A stretch of DNA of 64,000 bases. Source: Gracilaria gracilis. Taxonomy: Eukaryota > Rhodophyta > Florideophyceae > Gracilariales > Gracilariaceae. The stretch's first letter is position 1; each line of letters starts with the position of its first letter. Where the stretch lies: contig JARGSG010000015.1 of the NCBI GenBank assembly GCA_030374805.1, positions 496,001 to 560,000 of the forward strand. The letters are read 5' to 3'. The translations under genes were made by a program, and so were the position numbers. The notes under the pieces are model-generated. The model searched no databases and was not told the DNA's origin. It saw nothing but the letters and a program-made list of their open reading frames with translations. Shown in pieces: positions 31,021 through 38,613 of this stretch.

Positions 31021-33027
31021 CTACCCACCTTGTTGTTGTTGTTGTTGTTGTTGTTGTTGCGCTTTCATCTTCTCGTCCACCAGAAACTGGTGGATTTGTT
31101 CAAACAGCTCGTCCTTCTCCACCGCGTTCTCGTCGCCCACCCCGCGCCCGCCGTCGCGATCGATGCCCTTGCTCACCCCGCTACGCCACCCCGTCACCCC
31201 GCCGCGGAACGGCAGCGCTGAAAAGTGCGCCTTGTCCGCCACAACCTCGTAATCCTCCCCCTGGTCAAACATGTAGTGCAGGTTCTCGCAAATCAGGTGC
31301 AGCGCCTTGTCCTCCGCCGACTGCTGCTTCATCCACTGCACATCCCCATGCACAAACCTCGCCTCCCTCTTCCACAGCTTCTCCGGCACGTTGCTCATCG
31401 CCATGTACCAACCCGTTTCGCGGCTGTAATAGTGCACGTTCTTCATCTTCTTCATCGCGTTATTCATGTGCGTCAAAGCGTCCTCCCGCACGCCCAGCGT
31501 GGGCGACAACAACATCTCCGCCATAATCTTAAACGCCAGCTTATCCACATCATCGCCCTTCTCAAACACCGCCCGCCTCAGCTCGCGCCACTCCGACAAC
31601 GACATGCGCGCATCCAACAAGTCCTGCGGCACGCGTCCGCCATACTTTCCCACCAGCTCCGGCTTGAACTCCCGCACGTACGGGTCCCACGGGATGGGCT
31701 TCATCACCGGCTCCATGCGCACCGCGCCCGCCGCGCCGTCCACGCGCTCGCTGCGCAGTCGCGGCGCCGCCGCACGCTCGCTGCGCAGCCGCGGCGATAT
31801 GGGCTCGCCGCTGCGCAGACGCGGCGTTGACGGCGCCGTGCTGTTCTCGCTGCTGTTGGCGTCCATGGCGCCGCCTACAGCGCGCGTGAGCGACAGCGAG
31901 GCGAGGTGGCGAGTGGGCACACAAGGCGGCGCTGCCAAACGCGGCGGTGAGCGAACGGCGGGTGCTGCCATCGATGCGTGCGGCGGCGCCGTTGATGCGT
32001 GCGGCAGCGCCGTTGATGCGTGCGGCGCCGCCGCCGATGCGGGCGGCGAGGCGCCGTCGCTATCGATTTGCATGCGGTCGTCGTTGGCGGGGCGCACTCG
32101 CTCCACCGGCGGTGGCGGCGTCGATCGCATCGGCAGCGGCGGCGTTGATCCCATCGGCGGCGGCGGCGTTGATCGCATCGGAGGCGGCGGCGTTGATCGC
32201 ATCGGAGGCGGCGGCGTTGATCGCATCGGAGGCGGCGGCGTTGATCGCATCGGAGGCGGCGGCGGCGTCGATCGCACCGGAGGCGGTGGAGTCGACAGCA
32301 CGGGAGGCGGCGGCGGCGATCGCATCGCAGGCGAAGACGGTGACGCGGGACGGACGTCCGCGGCATGCACGTCGGCAACGACGGGGCGCGAGGCCTCCAT
32401 AACAACGGGCGCGGCGGCGGCGACGGCGTCGGCGTCGGCGGCCGGCGGCTGCGACTGCACGCGCTGCGGCGCGTTGTGGTGCGCGCTGTCTAGAGAAATG
32501 CCCATCTCGGCCAGGGTGCGGCGGTGCAGCTCCTGGTACGGGCGGTCCAGCTCCTTGTTCGCGGCGGCGAAGCGGCGCTGGCTGAGCTTGGTGCGGTGGG
32601 CGCGCCCCTTGATGTGCATGTCCATGGTCTTTTGGCTGTTGACGGTGACGTCGCATACGTCGCAGAACAGCTGCGTGGCGGGCTTCTTCTTGTGCTTGTC
32701 GATCTTGCGCTTCTGCCACGGCTGCGGCGCGCTAAAGTAGCGGCCGGACGACGTGTTGACGTCGTCGGCGAGCTGCTGCTCGCGCGCGTCGGCGGCGTGC
32801 AGCGCCGGCTGCGGCGCATCGCGCTCCACCGCGCGCGGTGCAGCGGCGGCGGGCCGCTTTTCGTCGGCGCGCGACGGCGGCGGCGGCGACGGCGGCGGCG
32901 GTTGCTCCGGGTTGTCGTGGTACTCCCAGCTGATGTCGGGCATGTCGCAGTCGTCCGGCACGGGAATGATGGCGTTGTTGTCGTCCATGGTCGGCGGCGC
33001 GCGCTCGTCATCGCGCAGAGTGCCCAT
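31021..33027 (-). CDS. Protein with U1-type C2H2 zinc finger and Pro-rich minisatellite repeats
   Basis: 668 aa from the ATG at 33027 (MGTLRDDERAPP), placed 79 bp after a TATA box; an ATG at 32988 (MDDNNAIIPVPD) is an alternative. The N-terminal part is acidic. Residues about 125-155 hold LFCDVCDVTVNSQKTMDMHIKGRAHR, a matrin/U1-type zinc finger (C-x2-C-x12-H-x5-H) typical of RNA-binding or splicing-associated proteins. A long low-complexity middle has STPPPPMR octapeptide repeats, PHASTA repeats and three PRLRS repeats. The C-terminal 230 residues are globular (PIPWDPYVREFKPELVGKYG, LLDARMSLSEWRELRRAVF, YYSRETGWYMAM, ALHLICENLHYMFDQGEDYE) and end in poly-Gln. The finger is well supported; the C-terminal domain is unrecognised. 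Confidence 0.78.
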   Translation of the reverse strand: MGTLRDDERAPPTMDDNNAIIPVPDDCDMPDISWEYHDNPEQPPPPSPPPPSRADEKRPAAAAPRAVERDAPQPALHAADAREQQLADDVNTSSGRYFSAPQPWQKRKIDKHKKKPATQLFCDVCDVTVNSQKTMDMHIKGRAHRTKLSQRRFAAANKELDRPYQELHRRTLAEMGISLDSAHHNAPQRVQSQPPAADADAVAAAAPVVMEASRPVVADVHAADVRPASPSSPAMRSPPPPPVLSTPPPPVRSTPPPPPMRSTPPPPMRSTPPPPMRSTPPPPMRSTPPPPMGSTPPLPMRSTPPPPVERVRPANDDRMQIDSDGASPPASAAAPHASTALPHASTAPPHASMAAPAVRSPPRLAAPPCVPTRHLASLSLTRAVGGAMDANSSENSTAPSTPRLRSGEPISPRLRSERAAAPRLRSERVDGAAGAVRMEPVMKPIPWDPYVREFKPELVGKYGGRVPQDLLDARMSLSEWRELRRAVFEKGDDVDKLAFKIMAEMLLSPTLGVREDALTHMNNAMKKMKNVHYYSRETGWYMAMSNVPEKLWKREARFVHGDVQWMKQQSAEDKALHLICENLHYMFDQGEDYEVVADKAHFSALPFRGGVTGWRSGVSKGIDRDGGRGVGDENAVEKDELFEQIHQFLVDEKMKAQQQQQQQQQQGG
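32107..32330. repeat. 24-bp coding minisatellite (STPPPPMR)
   Basis: Tandem 24-bp units, at least four almost identical (about 32157-32252) flanked by diverged copies. Each codes for the octapeptide STPPPPMR on the - strand. A second coding repeat (PHAST units) lies just beside it at about 31975-32045. Confidence 0.85.
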
Positions 33028-33104
33028 GTGTGTGCGGCGCGGTGCAGGTCCGACAACGGTACAAGAAGCGCGCGGCGGCGCGCACACGCGCGCCAGCGCC
33101 AGCC

Positions 33105-33113
33105 AAATATATA
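33105..33113 (-). promoter_or_regulatory. TATA box of the zinc-finger gene
   Basis: TATATATTT on the - strand, standing out from very GC-rich surroundings, 79 bp upstream of the ATG at 33027. It supports that start codon. Confidence 0.65.
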
Positions 33114-33208
33114 CCAAAACGAGCACAAGCGCGCGCGCACAGTGCGCACACGGGCGGAAGGCGGCGCGCTACCGGAAAGCGGCGCGCTTTAAAAGCGCCA
33201 GCCGCGGC

Positions 33209-33283
33209 GGCAGCAGCAGCCGCGGCAGCAGCGTCAGCGGCAGCAGCAGCACAACAACAGCAACAGCAACAACAACAACAAGA
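33209..33283 (+). repeat. Imperfect CAG/CAA triplet tract in 5' leader
   Basis: Runs of CAG, CGG and CAA triplets immediately upstream of the ATG at 33301, probably in the 5' untranslated region. A TTTAAAA element lies at 33188-33194. Confidence 0.75.
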
Positions 33284-33300
33284 AGAGTGGACAGCACAAG

Positions 33301-34095
33301 ATGGAAGGCAAGGTGAGCAGAGTGGACGACGTGAGTGAGGCGCAGCGCGACACGGCTGGCGACGACCAAGCACACATGCCGCTGGCGCTGTCGCAGCTTG
33401 GGCGCTTCCGCGCCACCGTGTGCTTCGCCAACAGCTTCTACGACCACAAACTGCAGCTGCACCGCAGCACGGCGGCGAACGTGTTGCAGCGCAGCGCGCT
33501 GTCGTCGGACGCGCTCATCGTGCTGTGGAGCGGGCTGGTGCGCGGCTACGGGCGGCGCAACCTGCAGTACAAGATGATGTCGCTGGCCAACATGGTGAGC
33601 GAGTGGGCGCCGGTGGCCAACCAAGTGCGCACCTTCCTGAGCCAATTTACATGTGAAGACGAGCGTCACGAGAGCGATCAGCGCATCATGCTGTCGCGCC
33701 TGTGCGAACTGTTCCCGCAATTCAGCAGCGAGATGTACGCCGCCGTGGCCGACCAGCGCGAGTGCGGCGCGCGCAACTGCGACCTGGGCGCGCGGCTGGC
33801 GTCGCAGCCGTGGATGGCCACCGTGAAGCTGGCGCCGGACGCGCGCAAGCTCAACCGCGACAGCTACCGCGCGCTGTGGCACGCGGTCGGCGGCAGCTTC
33901 CTCAACTCGTTCAACGACGAGTACGCGCGTCTGAGCGCCGTGCAACAGCCGTTGCGCACGCGCCACGGCGCCGGCTGCCACTGCCGTAGCACCGAGCTGC
34001 GCGTGTGCGACCTGCACCGCTGGATGCACTGCTACGTCTCACACGCGTTGCCGCTGCGCCCCACCAGCGTCACTGTCGCACACAGCGATCAATGA
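33301..34095 (+). CDS. Orphan protein with C-terminal Cys/His cluster
   Basis: 264 aa, start at the ATG after the CAG/CAA tract. No family is recognised. Unlike its neighbours it has little low-complexity sequence and looks folded and helical: LGRFRATVCFANSFYDHKLQLHRSTAANVL, ALIVLWSGLVRGYGRRNLQYKMMSLANMVSEW, IMLSRLCELFPQFSSEMYAAV. The C-terminal third holds a Cys/His-rich part (CGARNC, HGAGCHCRS, VCDLHRWMHCYVSH) that may bind metal. Its 3' end overlaps that of the converging bZIP gene by 26 bp of coding sequence. It may be lineage-specific; its place beside two bZIP genes hints at, but does not show, a regulatory role. Confidence 0.65.
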   Translation: MEGKVSRVDDVSEAQRDTAGDDQAHMPLALSQLGRFRATVCFANSFYDHKLQLHRSTAANVLQRSALSSDALIVLWSGLVRGYGRRNLQYKMMSLANMVSEWAPVANQVRTFLSQFTCEDERHESDQRIMLSRLCELFPQFSSEMYAAVADQRECGARNCDLGARLASQPWMATVKLAPDARKLNRDSYRALWHAVGGSFLNSFNDEYARLSAVQQPLRTRHGAGCHCRSTELRVCDLHRWMHCYVSHALPLRPTSVTVAHSDQ

Positions 34096-34489
34096 GCCGT
34101 TCCACCTCCTCGTCCAGCGCGTGCTCATGAGCATCGCCCGCCGTGCCACCAGCGCCGTGCGCGCCGCCCACGCCTTCGCCGCCGCCGCCGCCGTCCTCGT
34201 GTGTGTTGAAGGAGAAGCGTCGCGTCAAAAAGTGCTCGATCGTGGACACGCGCTGTTCCAGCGTGTGCAGTCTGCTCTCCGCGTCGGACAGCCGTTGCGG
34301 CAACGATTCCAGCAGTTCACCGCGCCGCCGACGGCTTCGGCGCGCGCTGTCGCGGTTCTGCATCTTGCGGATGGCGGGCTTGAGCTCGTCAGGCGCGCCG
34401 CGGGTGGATGAGGGCAGGTTGCGCTGCGGCGTGCTGGACGACGGGGCAGCAGATGGCGCGTCCTGATCAGCGGCGTCGGCAGCTTGCAT
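34070..34489 (-). CDS. bZIP transcription factor, short intronless paralogue
   Basis: 139 aa from the ATG at 34489. The basic region AIRKMQNRDSARRSRRRR fits the bZIP N-x7-R signature (NRDSARRSR). It is followed by a heptad pattern of Leu and similar residues (LLESLPQRLSDAESRLHTLEQRVSTIE) that forms a short zipper. Upstream of the basic region is PSSTRGAPDELKPAIRK, matched by PSSVKGAPAHLRRAIRK in the next gene, so the two are tandem paralogues. After the zipper there is a Gly-rich linker and an acidic-basic tail. There is no intron in the basic region, unlike its neighbour. DNA binding as a homo- or heterodimer in the nucleus is family knowledge; targets are unknown. The stop codon lies within the 3' coding end of the converging gene. 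Confidence 0.88.
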   Translation of the reverse strand: MQAADAADQDAPSAAPSSSTPQRNLPSSTRGAPDELKPAIRKMQNRDSARRSRRRRGELLESLPQRLSDAESRLHTLEQRVSTIEHFLTRRFSFNTHEDGGGGGEGVGGAHGAGGTAGDAHEHALDEEVERLIDRCVRQ

Positions 34490-34536
34490 GCAACAGGATA
34501 ACGGCAATTGGTGTCGTACGCGCTTGTGAGTGGTGG

Positions 34537-34542
34537 TTTATA
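34537..34542 (-). promoter_or_regulatory. TATA box of the short bZIP gene
   Basis: TATAAA on the - strand, 48 bp upstream of the ATG at 34489, in otherwise GC-rich sequence. It supports that start and leaves a very short leader. Confidence 0.6.
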
Positions 34543-34593
34543 GCGGCGGCGCATTGTTGAAATGATGAGCGTGCGCCTGCGCGCGCGCCTAAA

Positions 34594-34608
34594 GTACCGT
34601 TGGTACCA
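34594..34608. promoter_or_regulatory. GTACCGTTGGTACCA element upstream of bZIP
   Basis: This 15-mer lies 105 bp upstream of the short bZIP start. The identical 15-mer forms the left part of a perfect palindrome upstream of the glycosyltransferase gene at 59200. A binding-site role is inferred from that sharing. Confidence 0.5.
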
Positions 34609-34752
34609 CCTGTAGCTCCCAAGCGCTCACCGTGGAGACGGGTAGCGACGGAGACGGTGGCGACGGCTCTAGTGCGCCTGTAACCTACTTGTTGTAAAGC
34701 AGCGCCAGTAGAAACTGCTCCATTTACAGTAATGTGTACAGCCGTGGCGCGC

Positions 34753-35579
34753 TCACGGCAGCGGCGAGCGCGGGAACCACGCCGACAGCGCGTCTAACAC
34801 GAACACGTCGTCAAGCAAAGAGTCGCTTCGCTGCAACGCGCATGCCGCCGCCTCGTCGAAATCCGGCGCCGCCCACGCGGGCACGGTACCATCGCGCTCG
34901 CGCACCTCAACCACGACGTCGTCGTCGACGTCGTCGACGTCGTCGTCGTCGTCGTCGTCCTCATCGTCGTCAGCGCCAAGGCGCATGCCGCCGCACGACG
35001 CCACCAGCGCTGAGCTGTCCAATGTGCTCGCCGCGCTCACCTCCTGATGCAACCACCACGTGCCGGCGCGCGCAGGGCGCGCAATTGGCGCCAGCGCTTG
35101 CGCCGAGGGCGCGTGCGCGCCGGCGCGCTGCTTACGCCGACACTCCAGCATGTCGTGCAGCGCCTGCACGCGCGCCTCCAGCGTGTGGATGCGCCGGCAC
35201 TGCAGCTCAAACTGCTCGTGGAACATGAGCGACGCCTGCTTCCGTCGCAGTCGCGAGCGCTTTGCGGACTGCGAATTGGCGCGCGCGAAGAAACAAAGAG
35301 TGCTGTCAGTACGGGCGGCTGGCGGCTGGTGGGGGCGCGCGTGCGTGCGGGCGCATGCGCCACACGTACCTCTGAGTTTTGGCGCTTGCGGATGGCGCGT
35401 CTGAGGTGCGCGGGCGCGCCCTTGACGGAGGAGGGGATGGTGGGGTCGGCGAGCGAGAGCGAGAGCGAGAAGGCGGCGTGAGCCGACGGCGACGACGACA
35501 CGGAAGCGGCGTGCGCCAAGGGCGAGTCGGAGCCGGCCGAACTGAAGGAGTCGTTGCTGCAGCTGGAAGAGAAGGCCAT
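34753..35579 (-). CDS. bZIP transcription factor with intron inside the basic region
   Basis: Two exons: 35579-35370 (70 codons) and 35268-34753, giving 241 aa. The 101-bp phase-0 intron (GTACGT...TTCGCAG) splits the basic region. Splicing joins AIRKRQNSE to SAKRSRLRRK, which restores the canonical N-x7-R signature (NSESAKRSR). The zipper follows: FHEQFELQCRRIHTLEARVQALHDMLE. N-terminal to it is a Ser-rich region with PSSVKGAPAHL, shared with the short paralogue next door. The C-terminal half has a long Asp run coded by the GTC tract, then an acidic/hydrophobic tail (DEAAACALQRSDSLLDDVFVLDALSAWF) that looks like an activation domain. Reading through the intron gives no bZIP, so the splice model is well founded. 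Confidence 0.9.
34918..34971. repeat. GTC triplet tract coding poly-Asp
   Basis: Nearly pure GTC/GAC triplets, read on the - strand as an acidic Asp run in the longer bZIP protein. Confidence 0.85.
35269..35369 (-). other. Intron in longer bZIP gene
   Basis: 101 bp, donor GTACGT, acceptor TTCGCAG, phase 0. Removal rebuilds the bZIP basic-region signature. Confidence 0.9.
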
Positions 35580-36108
35580 GGGAAGGTGGGAAGGTGGGTG
35601 AGGTGGGCGATTAGCGAGAGCAGTGCGAGCCGCAGCTCGTCGAGCTCAATCTCCGCGACGCGCCGCGGCCGCCCTTATCGCGCGCAAGCGGGCGCGCGGA
35701 AGCATCCGACACGCGCGCTGTATGCTGCGCACAGGCGGCACGCGCTGTAAATACGCCGCGTTTGTGGCGCTTTATGCCAGTGCTGCTGCGGCTGGCGCAT
35801 TTGTGGTATGATCGCTGCGCAGTGCGCACTGCGCAGTTCGCACGCGCCAACTTGGCCGCCTCTGCAGTTCGGCCGTTTTTTTGAGCGTGCCGTGTGCCAA
35901 ATTCTAACCGCCGCCGCGCGCCCTGCGCGCCCCGTCCCCACCTTCAAGTCAAAACTGGATCAGTTCTTCTGATGATCTTCTTCATCATCATCATCATCAT
36001 CACGGTTACCTTAGATAGATATCTACCTTCGTAAGGTTACAGTAGATATTTCAGTTACAATTGCTTTACTTCAGTACATGCCGTACTCATAAACTGTTCC
36101 GCAGGCGC
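35580..36108. other. Border of the GC-rich island
   Basis: 530 bp between the longer bZIP start and the CLPTM1 stop. Composition changes sharply near 35.94 kb from GC-rich to ordinary. An ATC microsatellite (35981-36003) and a TAGATAGATATCTACC stretch (36012-36027) lie on the low-GC side. Confidence 0.5.
35981..36003. repeat. (TCA)n microsatellite
   Basis: About seven uninterrupted TCA units just outside the GC-rich island. Confidence 0.85.
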
Positions 36109-38142
36109 TCATTGCCGCTTTTTCTCCGCTGTTGCCTCTGCCGTGCGAGCGTCGCCCGTTCCATCGCCACTCACCTCCCCACCCTGCTCGTCGAAATGCT
36201 GTCCAAATTCGTTCACCCGCTTCTTGTCCACCGGGTAGATCCACCGCTGGTACAGTACAATCAGGAACACCACGTCGTCGCGGAAGCACGCCACGCGGTG
36301 CAGCCACGGCATCTTGATGATGAACGAAAACAGGTCATCGATCACCGTGTTGAGCGTCTTGTACATCATCGCCTTCATCGGCATATGCGCCACAGACTTG
36401 AGCTTGTAGTTGATGAATATCTGCGGAAACATCATGATGAACCCAAACGCGTACACTGCACCCACTAGCGAGCTTATCACCCACGAATACCACGACTTGT
36501 GTTTCTCATACACCAGCGAATACAACGCGTAGCAGGCAACCAACGGATACATCACGTATCCGAGGTACTTCATTGCTTCATCATCATACTCCTTGGTTTT
36601 CTCTGAGTAGCTTTCCCTATCACTCATTTTAAACCAAGGAATAATCCCCAACAGTTTCTCTTGTCCAAACCGCTCAAATTTCACTGCTTTGCCCAGCTTC
36701 CACACCGCGATTGCCACCCCTACTCCGTTTCCAATCGTGATCATCCACGACGTCTCATTGTCCCACAGATACAGAAAGATGATCGCTTCCATCACAATTT
36801 TCCAAATCATGCTTCTCACCGAAACCCCCTCCATGCTCTTAATGTTCTTCCAGTGAGAGATGTCATTCTTGAACGCAAGCGCCTCCAAAACGCTGTGTGC
36901 AAGCGACACTACCATCGTCGTGCCCAGCAGCACCGGGTTTGTATCCGTGAAGATCCGTTTCGAGTTATCTCGCTCCTCTTCTCTCATCGTGCCCATTCCA
37001 ATCTGCGTGTCCCACACCGTCTCAAACTGCTGGTACATGCACCATTTCATCACCCACATCGGCGAAAACGACGCTTCCACCGTCACCTGCTTCACGCTTT
37101 CGTTCATAGGCTGCATCATGTCGCTCAACAGCCAGAATTCGTTCACTTCCATTGGCGGGTAGTACTCACGGGTTTTCGTGTCCACTCTGAACTTGAGCCC
37201 CGCTCTCGGCGGAATGTCGCCTAATCTGAGCGCGTTGGCCGATGTGATCACCACAATGGGCAACTGTGGCTTCCACACGTGATCGTAGCGTATGTCGACC
37301 GCTTCAACAGCGCACTGTTCCTCGTCACACTGCTGTGCTTCGTCTGTAGCTTCTTGTTGCGTTTCTTCCGTTTGTTCACTTTCGCTGGCGTCGCCGAGCA
37401 GGCTCTTGCCCTGCTTCGACAAATCAACCTTGAGCCACTTTACCAAATCATGCCGGTAGTACAACACGTCCCTGTCCACCATTTCGTCCGTCACGTGTTC
37501 GGGTTGTACGTCGAACAGGCCGCGTCTGACCACGAAAACATGCGCAAACCAGCTGCTGTTTTGCGTCGAAACGATGGGCGGTACGTCAAGCGTTATGTTC
37601 TTTGCCAAGTAGTTAGGCTGCTTAGTGTTAAGTTCAAGTTTGTCAGCATACCAAAACGCAGCATCCTTTCCCAAAGAAGCGGCTTCTTCAAAGCTCATAT
37701 GCTCATTCAAGTTAGCGAAAACACGCAGTTGCAACGCAGTATCTGGCGCCCACGCGTAATTCAAGGAAATCTGAAAGTATCTCGGAACAGGGTTGGAAGG
37801 CAGTCCGAATATAGAGTTGAGAGGACTGGCAGCCGTTTCGACGTTTTCGCGCAAAGACTGTGGCGAAAGCTCTGCGGCGGTGGGAGTGGTGGTAGCTTGT
37901 TTGGGTTGTTGGTCGCTTTTTGGCTTGAGGTAGTATTGATACAGGACATACATGAGCAGCAAGCGCATGGCGAACTGGCGCAATGCTTGTGTGGTTCGGG
38001 GTTGTTCCGCTCCATTTGTGGCTTGCTGTGTTTGTTGTTGAGTGCTGTGTGAATCAGTCGTAGACGTTGTACCAGTAGTCTGTGGATCGCCCTGCGGCGC
38101 GCGACGGCGACGACGTGCGGTGGTAGTGGTCTCTCCCGCCAT
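36109..38142 (-). CDS. CLPTM1: CLPTM1-family multispanning membrane protein
   Basis: 677 aa, start at the first ATG (MAGETTTTARRRRRAP). CLPTM1 (cleft lip and palate transmembrane protein 1) and its relatives are ER/Golgi membrane proteins linked to receptor trafficking and, for CLPTM1L, lipid scrambling. Features: one N-terminal hydrophobic segment (FAMRLLLMYVLYQYYL), a large luminal domain (NYAWAPDTALQLRVFANLNEHMSF; YPPMEVNEFWLLSDMMQPMN), then several membrane segments. Highly conserved motifs include SVEALAFKNDISHWK-like (LEALAFKNDISHWKNIKSMEG), LYLWDNETSW, IPWFK, EYDDEAMKYLGYVMYPL, KSWYSWVISSLVGAVYAFGFIMMFPQIFINYKLKSVAHMP and FIIKMPWLHRVACFRDDVVF. The acidic linker DEAQQCDEEQC is unremarkable. 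Identification is near certain; the cellular role in algae is not known. Confidence 0.96.
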   Translation of the reverse strand: MAGETTTTARRRRRAPQGDPQTTGTTSTTDSHSTQQQTQQATNGAEQPRTTQALRQFAMRLLLMYVLYQYYLKPKSDQQPKQATTTPTAAELSPQSLRENVETAASPLNSIFGLPSNPVPRYFQISLNYAWAPDTALQLRVFANLNEHMSFEEAASLGKDAAFWYADKLELNTKQPNYLAKNITLDVPPIVSTQNSSWFAHVFVVRRGLFDVQPEHVTDEMVDRDVLYYRHDLVKWLKVDLSKQGKSLLGDASESEQTEETQQEATDEAQQCDEEQCAVEAVDIRYDHVWKPQLPIVVITSANALRLGDIPPRAGLKFRVDTKTREYYPPMEVNEFWLLSDMMQPMNESVKQVTVEASFSPMWVMKWCMYQQFETVWDTQIGMGTMREEERDNSKRIFTDTNPVLLGTTMVVSLAHSVLEALAFKNDISHWKNIKSMEGVSVRSMIWKIVMEAIIFLYLWDNETSWMITIGNGVGVAIAVWKLGKAVKFERFGQEKLLGIIPWFKMSDRESYSEKTKEYDDEAMKYLGYVMYPLVACYALYSLVYEKHKSWYSWVISSLVGAVYAFGFIMMFPQIFINYKLKSVAHMPMKAMMYKTLNTVIDDLFSFIIKMPWLHRVACFRDDVVFLIVLYQRWIYPVDKKRVNEFGQHFDEQGGEVSGDGTGDARTAEATAEKKRQ

Positions 38143-38613
38143 GGCTGCCTTGTCCTAAAAACGGAAGATGGCGTAGAGTAACGCACTTTCGACAAAGATG
38201 GGATTACCCTTGAGGTAGAGTTAGCCCAAGCAGCTGATCCGGCCGCTATCTACCGGTGGCAACAGAAAATGTGCGACAAGGCAATTTTCTGTTCGAGGAG
38301 TTTTTTTGAAGTTTCGAGCAGAACAAAAGCGTGCTCGCACCTGCTGGGGAAGGAGAAACGGCGGTTCAAAAAAATCCCAAGTTCGTACAAATTGGGTCGA
38401 GCAACGCCAGCCACACACGCCACACGCTGCTGCTCCACCGCCCGCTTGCACAAAACATGCGCCCGCCTTCGTCATAGCCCGCCAAATATCTATCTACCTC
38501 GCTCATGTGCTGACCTTCAAGGCTCTTGGGAGTCACCCCGGCATAAATAGATACCTTCGCCTCGACACCTCCCACGTCTTCAACATCTTCTGCAAAGGTA
38601 CAACTACAATACC
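38143..38613. promoter_or_regulatory. Divergent promoter region, CLPTM1 and ACT-repeat gene
   Basis: 470 bp between divergent starts. TATCTACC-type words occur at 38246 and 38487 and an ATAAATAG box at 38543. Nothing coding is supported. Confidence 0.5.
38543..38550 (+). promoter_or_regulatory. TATA-like box of the ACT-repeat gene
   Basis: ATAAATAG, 64 bp before the ATG at 38614. Confidence 0.5.
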
